This document shows positions 38,947-51,336 of a stretch of 64,000 bases of DNA, piece by piece. The position numbers were made by a program, and so were the translations under genes. The notes under the pieces are model-generated. The model worked only from the letters and a program-made list of their open reading frames with translations, did no database searches and was not told the DNA's origin. The stretch is from Ptiloglossa arizonensis. Its lineage: Eukaryota; Arthropoda; Insecta; Hymenoptera; Colletidae. The stretch lies in the NCBI RefSeq assembly GCF_051014685.1, contig NW_027478516.1, positions 124,001 through 188,000 on the forward strand. Direction: 5' to 3'. How positions within the stretch are numbered: position 1 is the stretch's first letter; each line of letters starts with the position of its first letter.

Positions 38947-41110
38947 GTTTCGAGTATCAGACTTGCGAAAATTTTGATGGTTTCTCAACCATTCCTTAAC
39001 TTCAAACTCCCATATCTCGCGAACGGATTGACGAACTCGAGAAATTCCTGTTGCATTTGAAAGTAGAAACTCGCCCGATTACAACGGTATGTGTATTTTT
39101 CCCCTAGGCCATTGTAGTTATTGGTTTCGAGTATCAGACTTGCGAAAATTTTGATGATTTCTCAGCCATTCCTTAACTTCAAACTCCCATATCTCGCGAA
39201 CGGATTGACGAACTCGAGAAATTCCTGTTGCATGTGGAAGTATAAACTCGCCCGATTACAACGGTATGTGTATTTTTCCCCTAGGCCATTTTTGTTATTG
39301 GTTTCGTGTATCAGACTTGCGAAAATTTTGATGGTTTCTCAACCATTCCTTAACTCCACACTTACATATCTCGCGAACGGATTGACGAACTCGAGAATTT
39401 CCTATTGCATCTGAAAGTAGAAACTCGCCCGATTACAACGGTATGTGTATTTTTCCCCTAGGCCATTGTAGTTATTGGTTTCGAGTATCAGACTTGCGAA
39501 AATTTTGATGGTTTCTCAACCATTCCTTAACTTCAAACTCCCATTTCTCGCGAACGGATTGACGAACTCGAGAAATTCCTGTTGCATCTGAAAGTAGAAA
39601 CTCGCCCGATTACAATGGTATGTGTACTTTTCCCCTAGGCCACTCCAGTTATTGGTTTCGAGTATCAGACTTGCGATAATTTTGATGGTTTCTCAACCAT
39701 TCCTTAACTTCACACTTACATATCTCGCGAAAGGATTGACGAACTCGAGAATTTCCTATTGCATCTGATAGCCGAAACTCGCCCGGTTACAACGGTATGT
39801 GCATTTTTGCCCTAGGCCATAGTAGTTATTGGATTCGAGTATCAGACTTGCGAAAATTTTGATGGTTTCTCAATCATTCCTTAACTTCAATCTCCCATTT
39901 CTCGCAAACGGATTGACGAATTCGAGAAATTCCTGTTGCATCTGAAAGTAGAAATTCGACCGATTACAATGGTATGTGTACTTTTCCCCTAGGCCATTCC
40001 AGTTATTGGTTTCGAGTATCAGACTTGCGAAAACTTTGATGGTTTCTCAATCATTCCTTAACTTCAAACTTCCATATCTCGCGAACGGATTGACGAACTC
40101 GAGAATTTCCTATTGCATCTGAAAGCAGAAACTCGCCCGATTACAACCGTATGTGTATTTTTGCCCTAGGCCATTCCAGTTATTGGTTTCGAGTATCACA
40201 CTTGCGATAATTTTGATGGTTTCTCAACCATTCCTTAACTTCACACTTACATATCTCGCGGACGGACTGACGAACTCGAGAAATTCCTGTTGCATCTGAA
40301 AGTAGAAACTCGCCCGATTACAATGGTATGTGTACTTTTCCCCTAGGCCATTCCAGTTATTGGTTTCGAGTATCAGACTTGCGAAAATTTTGATGGTTTC
40401 TCAATCATTCCTTAACTTCAAACTTCCATATCTCGCGAACGGATTGACGAACTCGAGAATTTCCTATTGCATCTGAAAGTAGAAACTCGCCCGATTACAA
40501 CGGTATGTGCATTTTTGCCCTAGGCCATAGTAGTTATTGGATTCGAGTATCAGACTTGCGAAAATTTTGATGGTTTCTCAATCATTCCTTAAATTCAATC
40601 TCCCATTTCTCGCAAACGGATTGACGAACTCGAGAATTTCCTATTGCATCTGAAAGCAGAAACTCGCCCGATTATAAAGGTATGTGTATTTTTCCCCTGG
40701 GCCATAGTAGTTATTGGTTTCGAGTATCAGACTTGCGAAAATTTTGATGGTTTCTCAAGCATTCCTTAACTTCAAACTCCCATATCTCGCGAACGGATTG
40801 ACGAACTCGAGAAATTCCTCTTGCATCTGAAAGTAGAAACTCGCCCGATTACAACGGTATGTGTATTTTTCCCGTAGGCCATTGTAGTTATTGGTTTCGA
40901 GTATCAGACATGCGAAAATTTTGATGATTTCTCAGCCATTCCTTAATTTCAAACTCCCATATCTCGCGAACGGATTAACGAACTCGAGAAATTCCTGTTG
41001 CATGTGGAAGTATAAACTCGCCCGATTACAACGGTATGTGTACTTTTCCCCTAGGCCATTCCAGTTATTGGTTTCGAGTATCAGACTTGCGAATATTTTG
41101 ATGGTTTCTC
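38947..41110. repeat. 14-monomer higher-order repeat, copy 2 (about 12 monomers)
   Basis: This matches copy 1 until just after GCGAATATTTTGATGG near 41093. There it switches to a repeat of the monomer before it, so the break is inside a monomer and the last two monomers of the unit are missing. Confidence 0.88.
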
Positions 41111-41247
41111 AGCCATTCCTTAATTTCAAACTCCCATATCTCGCGAACGGATTAACGAACTCGAGAAATTCCTGTTGCATGTGGAAGTATAAACTCGCCC
41201 GATTACAACGGTATGTGTACTTTTCCCCTAGGCCATTCCAGTTATTC
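40925..41247. repeat. Single-monomer tandem duplication
   Basis: The stretch with CAGCCATTCCTTAATTTC, CGGATTAACG and CATGTGGAAG starting near 40930 is repeated 177 bp later near 41107, including the private GGATTAACG substitution. It is the clearest one-monomer duplication in the window. It places two CATGTGGAAG monomers, which lack a TGA stop, next to each other. Confidence 0.85.
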
Positions 41248-42840
41248 GTTTCGAGTATCAGACTTGCGAAAATTTTGATGGTTTCTCAAACATTCCTTAA
41301 CTTCAAACTCCCATATCTCGCGAACGGATTGACGAACTCGAGAATTTCCTATTGCATCTGAAAGCAGAAACTCGCTCGATTACAAAGGTTTGTGTATTTT
41401 TCCCCTAGGCCATTGTAGTTATTGGTTTCGAGTATCAGACTTGCGAAAATTTTGATGGTTTCTCAACCATTGTTTAACTCTGCACTTACATATCTCGCGA
41501 ACGGATTGACGAACTCGAGAATTTCCTATTGCATCTGAAAGTAGAAACTCGCCCGATTACAACGGTATGTGCATTTTTCCCCTAGGCCATTGTAGTTATT
41601 GGTTTCGAGTATCAGACTTGCGAAAATTTTGATAGCTTCTCAACCATTCCTTAACTTCACACTTACATATCTCGCGAACGGATTGACGAAGTCGAGAATT
41701 TCCTATTGCATCTTAAAGCAGAAACTCGCCCGATTACAACGGTATGTGTATTTTTCCCCTAGGGCATTGTAGTTATTGGTTTCGAGTATCACACTTGCGA
41801 AAATTTAGATGGTTTCTCAACCACTCCTTAACTTCACACTTACATATCTCGCGAACGGATTGACGAACTCGAGAATTTCCTATTGCATCTGAAAGTAGAA
41901 ACTCGCCCGATTACAACGGTATGTGTATTTTTCCCCTAGGCCATTGTAGTTATTGGTTTCGAGTATCAGACTTGCGAAAATATTGATGGTTTCTAAACCA
42001 TTCCTTAACTTCAAACTCCCATATCTCGCGAACGGATTGACGAACTCGAGAATTTCCTATTGCATCTGAAAGCAGAAACTCGCTCGATTACAAAGGTTTG
42101 TGTATTTTTCCCCTAGGCCATTGTAGTTATTGGTTTCGAGTATCAGACTTGCGAAAATTTTGATGGTTTCTCAACCATTCCTTAACTCCACACTTACATA
42201 TCTCGCGAACGGATTGACGAACTCGAGAATTTCCTATTGCATCTGAAAGTAGAAACTCGCCCGATTACAACGGTATGTGTATTTTTCCCCAAGGCCATTG
42301 TAGTTATTGGTTTCGAGTATCAGACTAGCGAAAATTTTGATGGTTTCTCAAGCATTCCTTAACTTCAAACTCCCATTTCTCGCGAACGGATTGACGAACT
42401 CGAGAAATTCCTGTTGCATCTGAAAGTAGAAACTCGCCCGATTACAACGGTATGTGCATTTTTGCCCTAGGCCATAGCAGTTATTGGATTCGAGTATCAG
42501 ACTTGCGAAAATTTTGATGGTTTCTCAATCATTCGTTAACTTCAAACTTCCATATCTCGCGAACGGATTGACGAACTCGAGAATTTCCTATTGCATCTGA
42601 AAGCAGAAACTCGCCCGATTACAACCGTATGTGTATTTTTGCCCTAGGCCATTCCAGTTATTGGTTTCGAGTATCACACTTGCGATAATTTTGATGGTTT
42701 CTCAACCATTCCTTAACTTCACACTTACATATCTCGCGGACGGACTGACGAACTCGAGAAATTCCTGTTGCATCTGAAAGTAGAAACTCGCCCGATGTCA
42801 ATGGTATGTGTACTTTTCCCGTAGGCCATTCCAGTTGTTG
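41248..42840. repeat. Mosaic block with long-range copies
   Basis: CAGACTAGCG at 42321 and ATTCGTTAAC at 42531 recur at 49755 and 49965, an offset of 7434 bp (42 monomers). An unusual monomer near 41460 has CCATTGTTTAACTCTGCAC. No compact local HOR and no non-satellite sequence is seen. Confidence 0.65.
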
Positions 42841-44256
42841 GTTTCGAGTATCAGACTTGCGAAAATTTAGATGGTTTCTCAACCACTCCTTAACTTCACA
42901 CTTACATATCTCGCGAACGGATTGACGAACTCGAGAATTTCCTATTGCATCTGAAAGTAGAAACTCGCCCGATTACAACGGTATGTGTATTTTTCCCCTA
43001 GGCCATTGTAGTTATTGGTTTCGAGTATCAGACTTGCGAAAATTTTGATGGTTTCTAAACCATTCCTTAACTTCAAACTCCCATATCTCGCGAACGGATT
43101 GACGAACTCGAGAATTTCCTATTGCATCTGAAAGCAGAAACTCGCTCGATTACAATGGTTTGTGTATTTTTCACCTAGGCCATTGTAGTTATTGGTTTCG
43201 AGTATCAGACTTGCGAAAATTTTGATGGTTTCTCAACCATTCCTTAACTCCACACTTACATACCTCGCGAACGGATTGACGAACTCGAGAATTTCCTATT
43301 GCATCTGAAAGTAGAAACTCGCCCGATTACAACGGTATGTGTATTTTTCCCCTAGGCCATTGTAGTTATTGGTTTCGAGTATCAGACTTGCGAAAATTTT
43401 GATGGTTTCTAAACCATTCCTTAACTTCAAACTCCCATATCTCGCGAACGGATTGACGAACTCGAGAATTTCCTATTGCATCTGAAAGCAGAAACTCGCT
43501 CGATTACAAAGGTTTGTGTATTTTTCCCCTAGGCCATTGTAGTTATTGGTTTCGAGTATCACACTTGCGAAAATTTAGATGGTTTCTCAACCACTCCTTA
43601 ACTTCACACTTACATATCTCGCGAACGGATTGACGAACTCGAGAATTTCCTATTGCATCTGAAAGTAGAAACTCGCCCGATTACAACGGTATGTGTATTT
43701 TTCCCCTAGGCCATTGTAGTTATTGGTTTCGAGTATCAGACTTGCGAAAATTTTGATGGTTTCTAAACCATTCCTTAACTTCAAACTCCCATATCTCGCG
43801 AACGGATTGACGAACTCGAGAATTTCCTATTGCATCTGAAAGCAGAAACTCGCTCGATTACAATGGTTTGTGTATTTTTCACCTAGGCCATTGTAGTTAT
43901 TGGTTTCGAGTATCAGACTTGCGAAAATTTTGATGGTTTCTCAACCATTCCTTAACTCCACACTTACATATCTCGCGAACGGATTGACGAACTCGAGAAT
44001 TTCCTATTGCATCTGAAAGTAGAAACTCGCCCGATTACAACGGTATGTGTATTTTTCCCCAAGGCCATTGTAGTTATTGGTTTCGAGTATCAGACTAGCG
44101 AAAATTTTGATGGTTTCTCAAGCATTCCTTAACTTCAAACTCCCATTTCTCGCGAACGGATTGACGAACTCGAGAAATTCCTGTTGCATCTGAAAGTAGA
44201 AACTCGCCCGATTACAACGGTATGTGCATTTTTGCCCTAGGCCATAGTAGTTATTG
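42841..44256. repeat. 4-monomer higher-order repeat, two tandem copies
   Basis: The copies are 42841-43548 and 43549-44256 (708 bp each). The first three monomers match in order: AAATTTAGATGG, then TTTCTAAACCATTCC, then CTCCACACTTAC. The private string ACAATGGTTTGTG with TTTTTCACCTAGG is shared near 43156 and 43864. The fourth monomers differ. Confidence 0.8.
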
Positions 44257-45495
44257 GATTCGAGTATCAGACTTGCGAAAATTTTGATGGTTTCTCAATC
44301 ATTCCTTAACTTCAAACTTCCATATCTCGCGAACGGATTGACGAACTCGAGAATTTCCTATTGCATCTGAAAGCAGAAACTCGCTCGATTACAAAGGTTT
44401 GTGTATTTTTCCCCTAGGCCATTGTAGTTATTGGTTTCGAGTATCAGACTTGCGAAAATTTTGATGGTTTCTCAACCATTCCTGAACTCCACACTTACAT
44501 ATCTCGCGAACGGATTGACGAACTCGAGAATTTCCTATTGCATCTGAAAGTAGAAACTCGCCCGATTACAACGGTATGAGTATTTTTCCCCAAGGCCATT
44601 GTAGTTATTGGTTTCGAGTATCAGACTAGCGAAAATTTTGATGGTTTCTCAAGCATTCCTTAACTTCAAACTCCCATTTCTCGCGAACGGATTGACGAAC
44701 TCGAGAAATTCCTGTTGCATCTGAAAGTAGAAACTCGCCCGATTACAACGGTATGTGCATTTTTGCCCTAGGCCATAGTAGTTATTGGATTCGAGTATCA
44801 GACTTGCGAAAATTTTGATGATTTCTCAATCATTCCTTAACTCCACACTTACATATCTCGCGAACGGATTGACGAACTCGAGAATTTCCTATTGCATCTG
44901 AAAGCAGAAACTCGCTCGATTACAAAGGTTTGTGTATTTTTCCCCTAGGCCATTGTAGTTATTGGTTTCGAGTATCAGACTTGCGAAAATTTTGATGGTT
45001 TCTCAACCATTCCTTAACTCCACACTTACATATCTCGCGAACGGATTGACGAACTCGAGAATTTCCTATTGCATCTGAAAGTAGAAACTCGCCCGATTAC
45101 AACGGTATGTGTATTTTTCCCCAAGGCCATTGTAGTTATTGGTTTCGAGTATCAGACTAGCGAAAATTTTGATGGTTTCTCAAGCATTCCTTAACTTCAA
45201 ACTCCCATTTCTCGCGAACGGATTGACGAACTCGAGAAATTCCTGTTGCATCTGAAAGTAGAAACTCGCCCGATTACAACGGTATGTGCATTTTTGCCCT
45301 AGGCCATAGTAGTTATTGGATTCGAGTATCAGACTTGCGAAAATTTTGATGGTTTCTCAATCATTCCTTAACTCCACACTTACATATCTCGCGAACGGAT
45401 TGACGAACTCGAGAATTTCCTATTGCATCTGAAAGCAGAAACTCGCCCGATTACAACCGTATGTGTATTTTTGCCCTAGGCCATTCCAGTTATTG
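43903..45495. repeat. 3-monomer higher-order repeat, three tandem copies
   Basis: The units at 43903, 44434 and 44965 are each 531 bp. Each has a CTCCACACTTAC monomer, a CAGACTAGCG monomer (44091, 44622, 45153) preceded by CCCCAAGGCC, and a GGATTCGAG monomer with CAATCATTCC. Copies 2 and 3 share CTCCACACTTAC in the third monomer, where copy 1 has CTTCAAACTTCC, so they are closest to each other. A single earlier occurrence lies at 42133-42663. Confidence 0.88.
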
Positions 45496-45672
45496 GTTTC
45501 GAGTATCACACTTGCGATAATTTTGATGGTTTCTCAACCATTCCTTAACTTCACACTTACATATCTCGCGGACGGACTGACGAACTCGAGAAATTCCTGT
45601 TGCATCTGAAAGTAGAGACTCGCCCGATTACAACGGTATGTGTATTTTTCCCCTGGGCCATAGTAGTTATTT

Positions 45673-48327
45673 GTTTCGAGTATCAGACTTGCGTAAATTT
45701 TGATGGTTTCTCAACCATTCCATAACCTCACACTTCCATATCTCGCGAACGGATTGACGAACTCGAGAATTTCCTATTGCATCTGAAAGCAGAAACTCGC
45801 TCGATTACAAAGGTATGTGTATTTTTCCCCTACGCCATTGTAGTTATTGGTTTCGAGTATCAGACTTGCGAAAATTTTGATGGTTTCTCAACCATTCCAT
45901 AACCTCACACTTCCATATCTCGCGAACGGATTGACGAAGTCGAGAATTTCCTATTGCATCTGAAAGCAGAAACTCGCCCGATTACAACGGTATGTGTATT
46001 TTTCCCCTAGGGCATTGTAGTTATTGGTTTCGAGTATCACACTTGCGAAAATTTTGATGGTTTCTCAACCATTCCTTAACTTCAAACTCCCATATCTCGC
46101 GAACGGATTGACGAACTCGAGAAATTCCTGTTGCATTTGAAAGTAGAAACTCGCCCGATTACAACGGTATGTGTATTTTTCCCCTAGGCCATTGTAGTTA
46201 TTGGTTTCGAGTATCAGACTTGCGAAAATTTTGATGATTTCTCAGCCATTCCTTAACTTCAAACTCCCATATCTCGCGAACGGATTGACGAACTCGAGAA
46301 ATTCCTGTTGCATGTGGAAGTATAAACTCGCCCGATTACAACGGTATGTGTACTTTTCCCCTAGGCCATTCCAGTTATTGGTTTCGAGTATCAGACTTGC
46401 GAAAATTTTGATGGTTTCTCAACCATTCCTTAAATTCAAACTCCCATTTCTCGCGAATGGATTGACGAACTCGAGAAATTCCTGTTGCATCTGAAAGTAG
46501 AAACTCGCCCGATTACAACGGTATGTGTATTTTTCCCCTAGGCCATTGTTGTTATTGGTTTCTAGTATCAGACTTGCGTAAATTTTGATGGTTTCTCAAC
46601 CATTCCATAACCTCACACTTCCATATCTCGCGAACGGATTGACGAACTCGAGAATTTCCTATTGCATCTGAAAGCAGAAACTCGCTCGATTACAAAGGTA
46701 TGTGTATTTTTCCCCTACGCCATTGTAGTTATTGGTTTCGAGTATCAGACTTGCGAAAATTTTGATGGTTTCTCAACCATTCCTTAATTTCACACGTACA
46801 TATCTCGCGAACGGATTGACGAAGTCGAGAATTTCCTATTGCATCTGAAAGCAGAAACTCGCCCGATTACAACGGTATGTGTATTTTTCCCCTAGGGCAT
46901 TGTAGTTATTGGTTTCGAGTATCACACTTGCTAAAATTTTGATGGTTTCTCAACCATTCCTTAACTTCAAACTCCCATATCTCGCGAACGGATTGACGAA
47001 CTCGAGAAATTCCTGTTGCATTTGAAAGTAGAAACTCGCCCGATTACAACGGTATGTGTATTTTTCCCCTAGGCCATTGTAGTTATTGGTTTCGAGTATC
47101 AGACTTGCGAAAATTTTGATGATTTCTCAGCCATTCCTTAACTTCAAACTCCCATATCTCGCGAACGGATTGACGAACTCGAGAAATTCCTGTTGCATGT
47201 GGAAGTATAAACTCGCCCGATTACAACGGTATGTGTATTTTTCCCCTAGGCCATTGTTGTTATTGGTTTCGTGTATCAGACTTGCGATAATTTTGATGGT
47301 TTCTCAAACGTTCCTTAACTTCACACTTACATATCTCGCGAACGGATTGACGAACTCGAGAATTTCCTATTGCATCTGAAAGTAGAAACTCGCCCGATTA
47401 CAACGGTATGTGTATTTTTCCCCTAGGCCATTGTTGTTATTGGTTTCGAGTATCAGACTTGCGTAAATTTTGATGGTTTCTCAACCATTCCATAACCTCA
47501 CACTTCCATATCTCGCGAACGGATTGACGAACTCGAGAATTTCCTATTGCATCTGAAAGCAGAAACTCGCTCGATTACAAAGGTATGTGTATTTTTCCCC
47601 TACGCCATTGTAGTTATTGGTTTCGAGTATCAGACTTGCGAAAATTTTGATGGTTCCTCAACCATTCCTTAATTTCACACTTACATATCTCGCGAACGGA
47701 TTGACGAAGTCGAGAATTTCCTATTGCATCTGAAAGCAGAAACTCGCCCGATTACAACGGTATGTGTATTTTTCCCCTAGGGCATTGTAGTTATTGGTTT
47801 CGAGTATCACACTTGCGAAAATTTTGATGGTTTCTCAACCATTCCTTAACTTCAAACTCCCATATCTCGCGAACGGATTGACGAACTCGAGAAATTCCTG
47901 TTGCATTTGAAAGTAGAAACTCGCCCGATTACAACGGTATGTGTATTTTTCCCCTAGGCCATTGTAGTTATTGGTTTCGAGTATCAGACTTGCGAAAATT
48001 TTGATGATTTCTCAGCCATTCCTTAACTTCAAACTCCCATATCTCGCGAACGGATTGACGAACTCAAGAAATTCCTGTTGCATGTGGAAGTATAAACTCG
48101 CCCGATTACAACGGTATGTGTATTTTTCCCCTAGGCCATTGTTGTTATTGGTTTCGTGTATCAGACTTGCGAAAATTTTGATGGTTTCTCAACCATTCCT
48201 TAACTCCACACTTACATATCTCGCGAACGGATTGACGAACTCGAGAATTTCCTATTGCATCTGAAAGTAGAAACTCGCCCGATTACAACGGTATGTGTAT
48301 TTTTCCCCTAGGCCATTGTAGTTATTG
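45673..48327. repeat. 5-monomer higher-order repeat, three tandem copies
   Basis: The units begin at 45673, 46558 and 47443 (885 bp each). Each starts with a GCGTAAATTT monomer (45691, 46576, 47461) and continues with a GAAGTCGAG monomer, a CACACTTGC monomer and a GATGATTTCTCAGCC monomer. The fifth monomer differs in every copy, so four positions are homogenised and one is not. The single monomer at 45496-45672 before the domain is ordinary satellite. Confidence 0.88.
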
Positions 48328-49212
48328 GTTTCGAGTATCAGACTTGCGAAAATTTTGATGGTTTCTCAACCATTCCTTAACTTCAAACTCCCATTTCTCG
48401 CGGACGGACTGACGAACTCGAGAAATTCCTGTTGCACCTGAAAGTAGAAACTCGCCCGATTACAATGGTATGTGTACTTTTCCCGTAGGCCATTCCAGTT
48501 GTTGGTTTCGAGTATCAGACTTGCGATAATTTTGATGGTTTCTCAACCATTCCTTAACTTCACACTTACATATCTCGCGAAAGGATTGACGAACTCGAGA
48601 ATTTCCTATTGCATCTGATAGCCGAAACTCGCCCGGTTACAACGGTATGTGCATTTTTGCCCTAGGCCATAGTAGTTATTGGATTCGAGTATCAGACTTG
48701 CGAAAATTTTGATGGTTTCTCAATCATTCCTTAACTTCAATCTCCCATTTCTCGCAAACGGATTGACGAATTCGAGAAATTCCTGTTGCATCTGAAAGTA
48801 GAAATTCGACCGATTACAATGGTATGTGTACTTTTCCCCTAGGCCATTCCAGTTATTGGTTTCGAGTATCAGACTTGCGAAAATTTTGATGGTTTCTCAA
48901 TCATTCCTTAACTTCAAACTTCCATATCTCGCGAACGGATTGACGAACTCGAGAATTTCCTATTGCATCTGAAAGCAGAAACTCGCCCGATTACAACCGT
49001 ATGTGTATTTTTGCCCTAGGCCATTCCAGTTATTGGTTTCGAGTATCACACTTGCGATAATTTTGATGGTTTCTCAACCATTCCTTAACTTCACACTTAC
49101 ATATCTCGCGGACGGACTGACGAACTCGAGAAATTCCTGTTGCACCTGAAAGTAGAAACTCGCCCGATTACAATGGTATGTGTACTTTTCCCGTAGGCCA
49201 TTCCAGTTGTTG
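48328..49212. repeat. Block copied from the 14-mer domain
   Basis: Monomers at 48505-49212 match 39655-40362 at an offset of 8850 bp (50 monomers), including GATAGCCGAAAC at 48617 and the CTCGCAAACGG monomer. The first monomer, at 48328, is of the CGGACGGACTGACG type. Confidence 0.75.
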
Positions 49213-51336
49213 GTTTCGAGTATCAGACTTGCGATAATTTAGATGGTTTCTCAACCACTCCTTAACTTCACACTTACATATCTCGCGAACGGATTGACGA
49301 ACTCGAGAATTTCCTATTGCATCTGAAAGTAGAAACTCGCCCGATTACAACGGTATTTGTATTTTTCCCCTAGGCCATTGTAGTTATTGGTTTCGAGTAT
49401 CAGACTTGCGAAAATTTTGATGGTTTCTAAACCATTCCTTAACTTCAAACTCCCATATCTCGCGAACGGATTGACGAACTCGAGAATTTCCTATTGCATC
49501 TGAAAGCAGAAACTCGCTCGATTACAAAGGTTTGTGTATTTTTCCCCTAGGCCATTGTAGTTATTGGTTTCGAGTATCAGACTTGCGAAAATTTTGATGG
49601 TTTCTCAACCATTCCTTAACTCCACACTTACATATCTCGCGAACGGATTGACGAACTCGAGAATTTCCTATTGCATCTGAAAGTAGAAACTCGCCCGATT
49701 ACAACGGTATGTGTATTTTTCCCCAAGGCCATTGTAGTTATTGGTTTCGAGTATCAGACTAGCGAAAATTTTGATGGTTTCTCAAGCATTCCTTAACTTC
49801 AAACTCCCATTTCTCGCGAACGGATTGACGAACTCGAGAAATTCCTGTTGCATCTGAAAGTAGAAACTCGCCCGATTACAACGGTATGTGCATTTTTGCC
49901 CTAGGCCATAGTAGTTATTGGATTCGAGTATCAGACTTGCGAAAATTTTGATGGTTTCTCAATCATTCGTTAACTTCAAACTTCCATATCTCGCGAACGG
50001 ATTGACGAACTCGAGAATTTCCTATTGCATCTGAAAGCAGAAACTCGCCCGATTACAACCGTATGTTTATTTTTGCCCTAGGCCATTCCAGTTATTGGTT
50101 TCGAGTATCACACTTGCGATAATTTTGATGGTTTCTCAACCATTCCTTAACTTCACACTTACATATCTCGCGGACGGACTGACGAACTCGAGAAATTCCT
50201 GTTGCATCTGAAAGTAGAAACTCGCCCGATTACAATGGTATGTGTACCTTTCCCGTAGGCCATTCCAGTTGTTGGTTTCGAGTATCAGACTTGCGAAAAT
50301 TCAGATGGTTTCTCAACCACTCCTTAACTTCACACTTACATATCTCGCGAACGGATTGACGAACTCGAGAATTTCCTATTGCATCTGAAAGTAGAAACTC
50401 GCCCGATTACAACGGTATGTGTATTTTTCCCCTAGGCCATTGTAGTTATTGGTTTCGAGTATCAGACTTGCGAAAATTTTGATGGTTTCTAAACCATTCC
50501 TTAACTTCAAACTCCCATATCTCGCGAACGGATTGACGAACTCGAGAATTTCCTATTGCATCTGAAAGCAGAAACTCGCTCGATTACAAAGGTTTGTGTA
50601 TTTTTCCCCTAGGCCATTGTAGTTATTGGTTTCGAGTATCAGACTTGCGAAAATTTTGATGGTTTCTCAACCATTCCTTAACTCCACACTTACATATCTC
50701 GCGAACGGATTGACGAACTCGAGAATTTCCTATTGCATCTGAAAGTAGAAACTCGCCCGATTACAACGGTATGTGTATTCTTCCCCAAGGCCATTGTAGT
50801 TATTGGTTTCGAGTATCAGACTAGCGAAAATTTTGATGGTTTCTCAAGCATTCCTTAACTTCAAACTCCCATTTCTCGCGAACGGATTGACGAACTCGAG
50901 AAATTCCTGTTGCATCTGAAAGTAGAAACTCGCCCGATTACAACGGTATGTGCATTTTTGCCCTAGGCCATAGTAGTTATTGGATTCGAGTATCAGACTT
51001 GCGAAAATTTTGATGGTTTCTCAATCATTCCTTAACTCCACACTTACATATCTCGCGAACGGATTGACGAACTCGAGAATTTCCTATTGCATCTGAAAGC
51101 AGAAACTCGCCCGATTACAACCGTATGTGTATTTTTGCCCTAGGCCATTCCAGTTATTGGTTTCGAGTATCAAACTTGCGATAATTTTGATGGTTTCTCA
51201 ACCATTCCTTAACTTCACACTTACATATCTCGCGGACGGACTGACGAACTCGAGAAATTCCTGTTGCATCTGAAAGTAGAAACTCGCCCGATTACAATGG
51301 TATGTGTACTTTTCCCGTAGGCCATTCCAGTTGTTG
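49213..51336. repeat. 6-monomer higher-order repeat, two tandem copies plus start of a third
   Basis: The units are 49213-50274 and 50275-51336 (1062 bp each), and 51337 begins a third with AAATTTAGATGG. The order is a TAGATGG or CAGATGG monomer, TTTCTAAACC, CTCCACAC, CAGACTAGCG (49755, 50817), GGATTCGAG, and a GATAATTTTG monomer. Its monomer types are the same as in the 3-mer and 4-mer tandems at 42.8-45.5 kb. Confidence 0.85.

Noticed and set aside
40891..41361. Open frame of 156 codons, and similar 97-107 codon frames elsewhere, as protein genes
   Set aside because: They are translations of the satellite monomer with a 59-residue period, appear on both strands, often begin at TTG or GTG, and come and go with single substitutions. 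No promoter, splice or codon-bias evidence supports coding.
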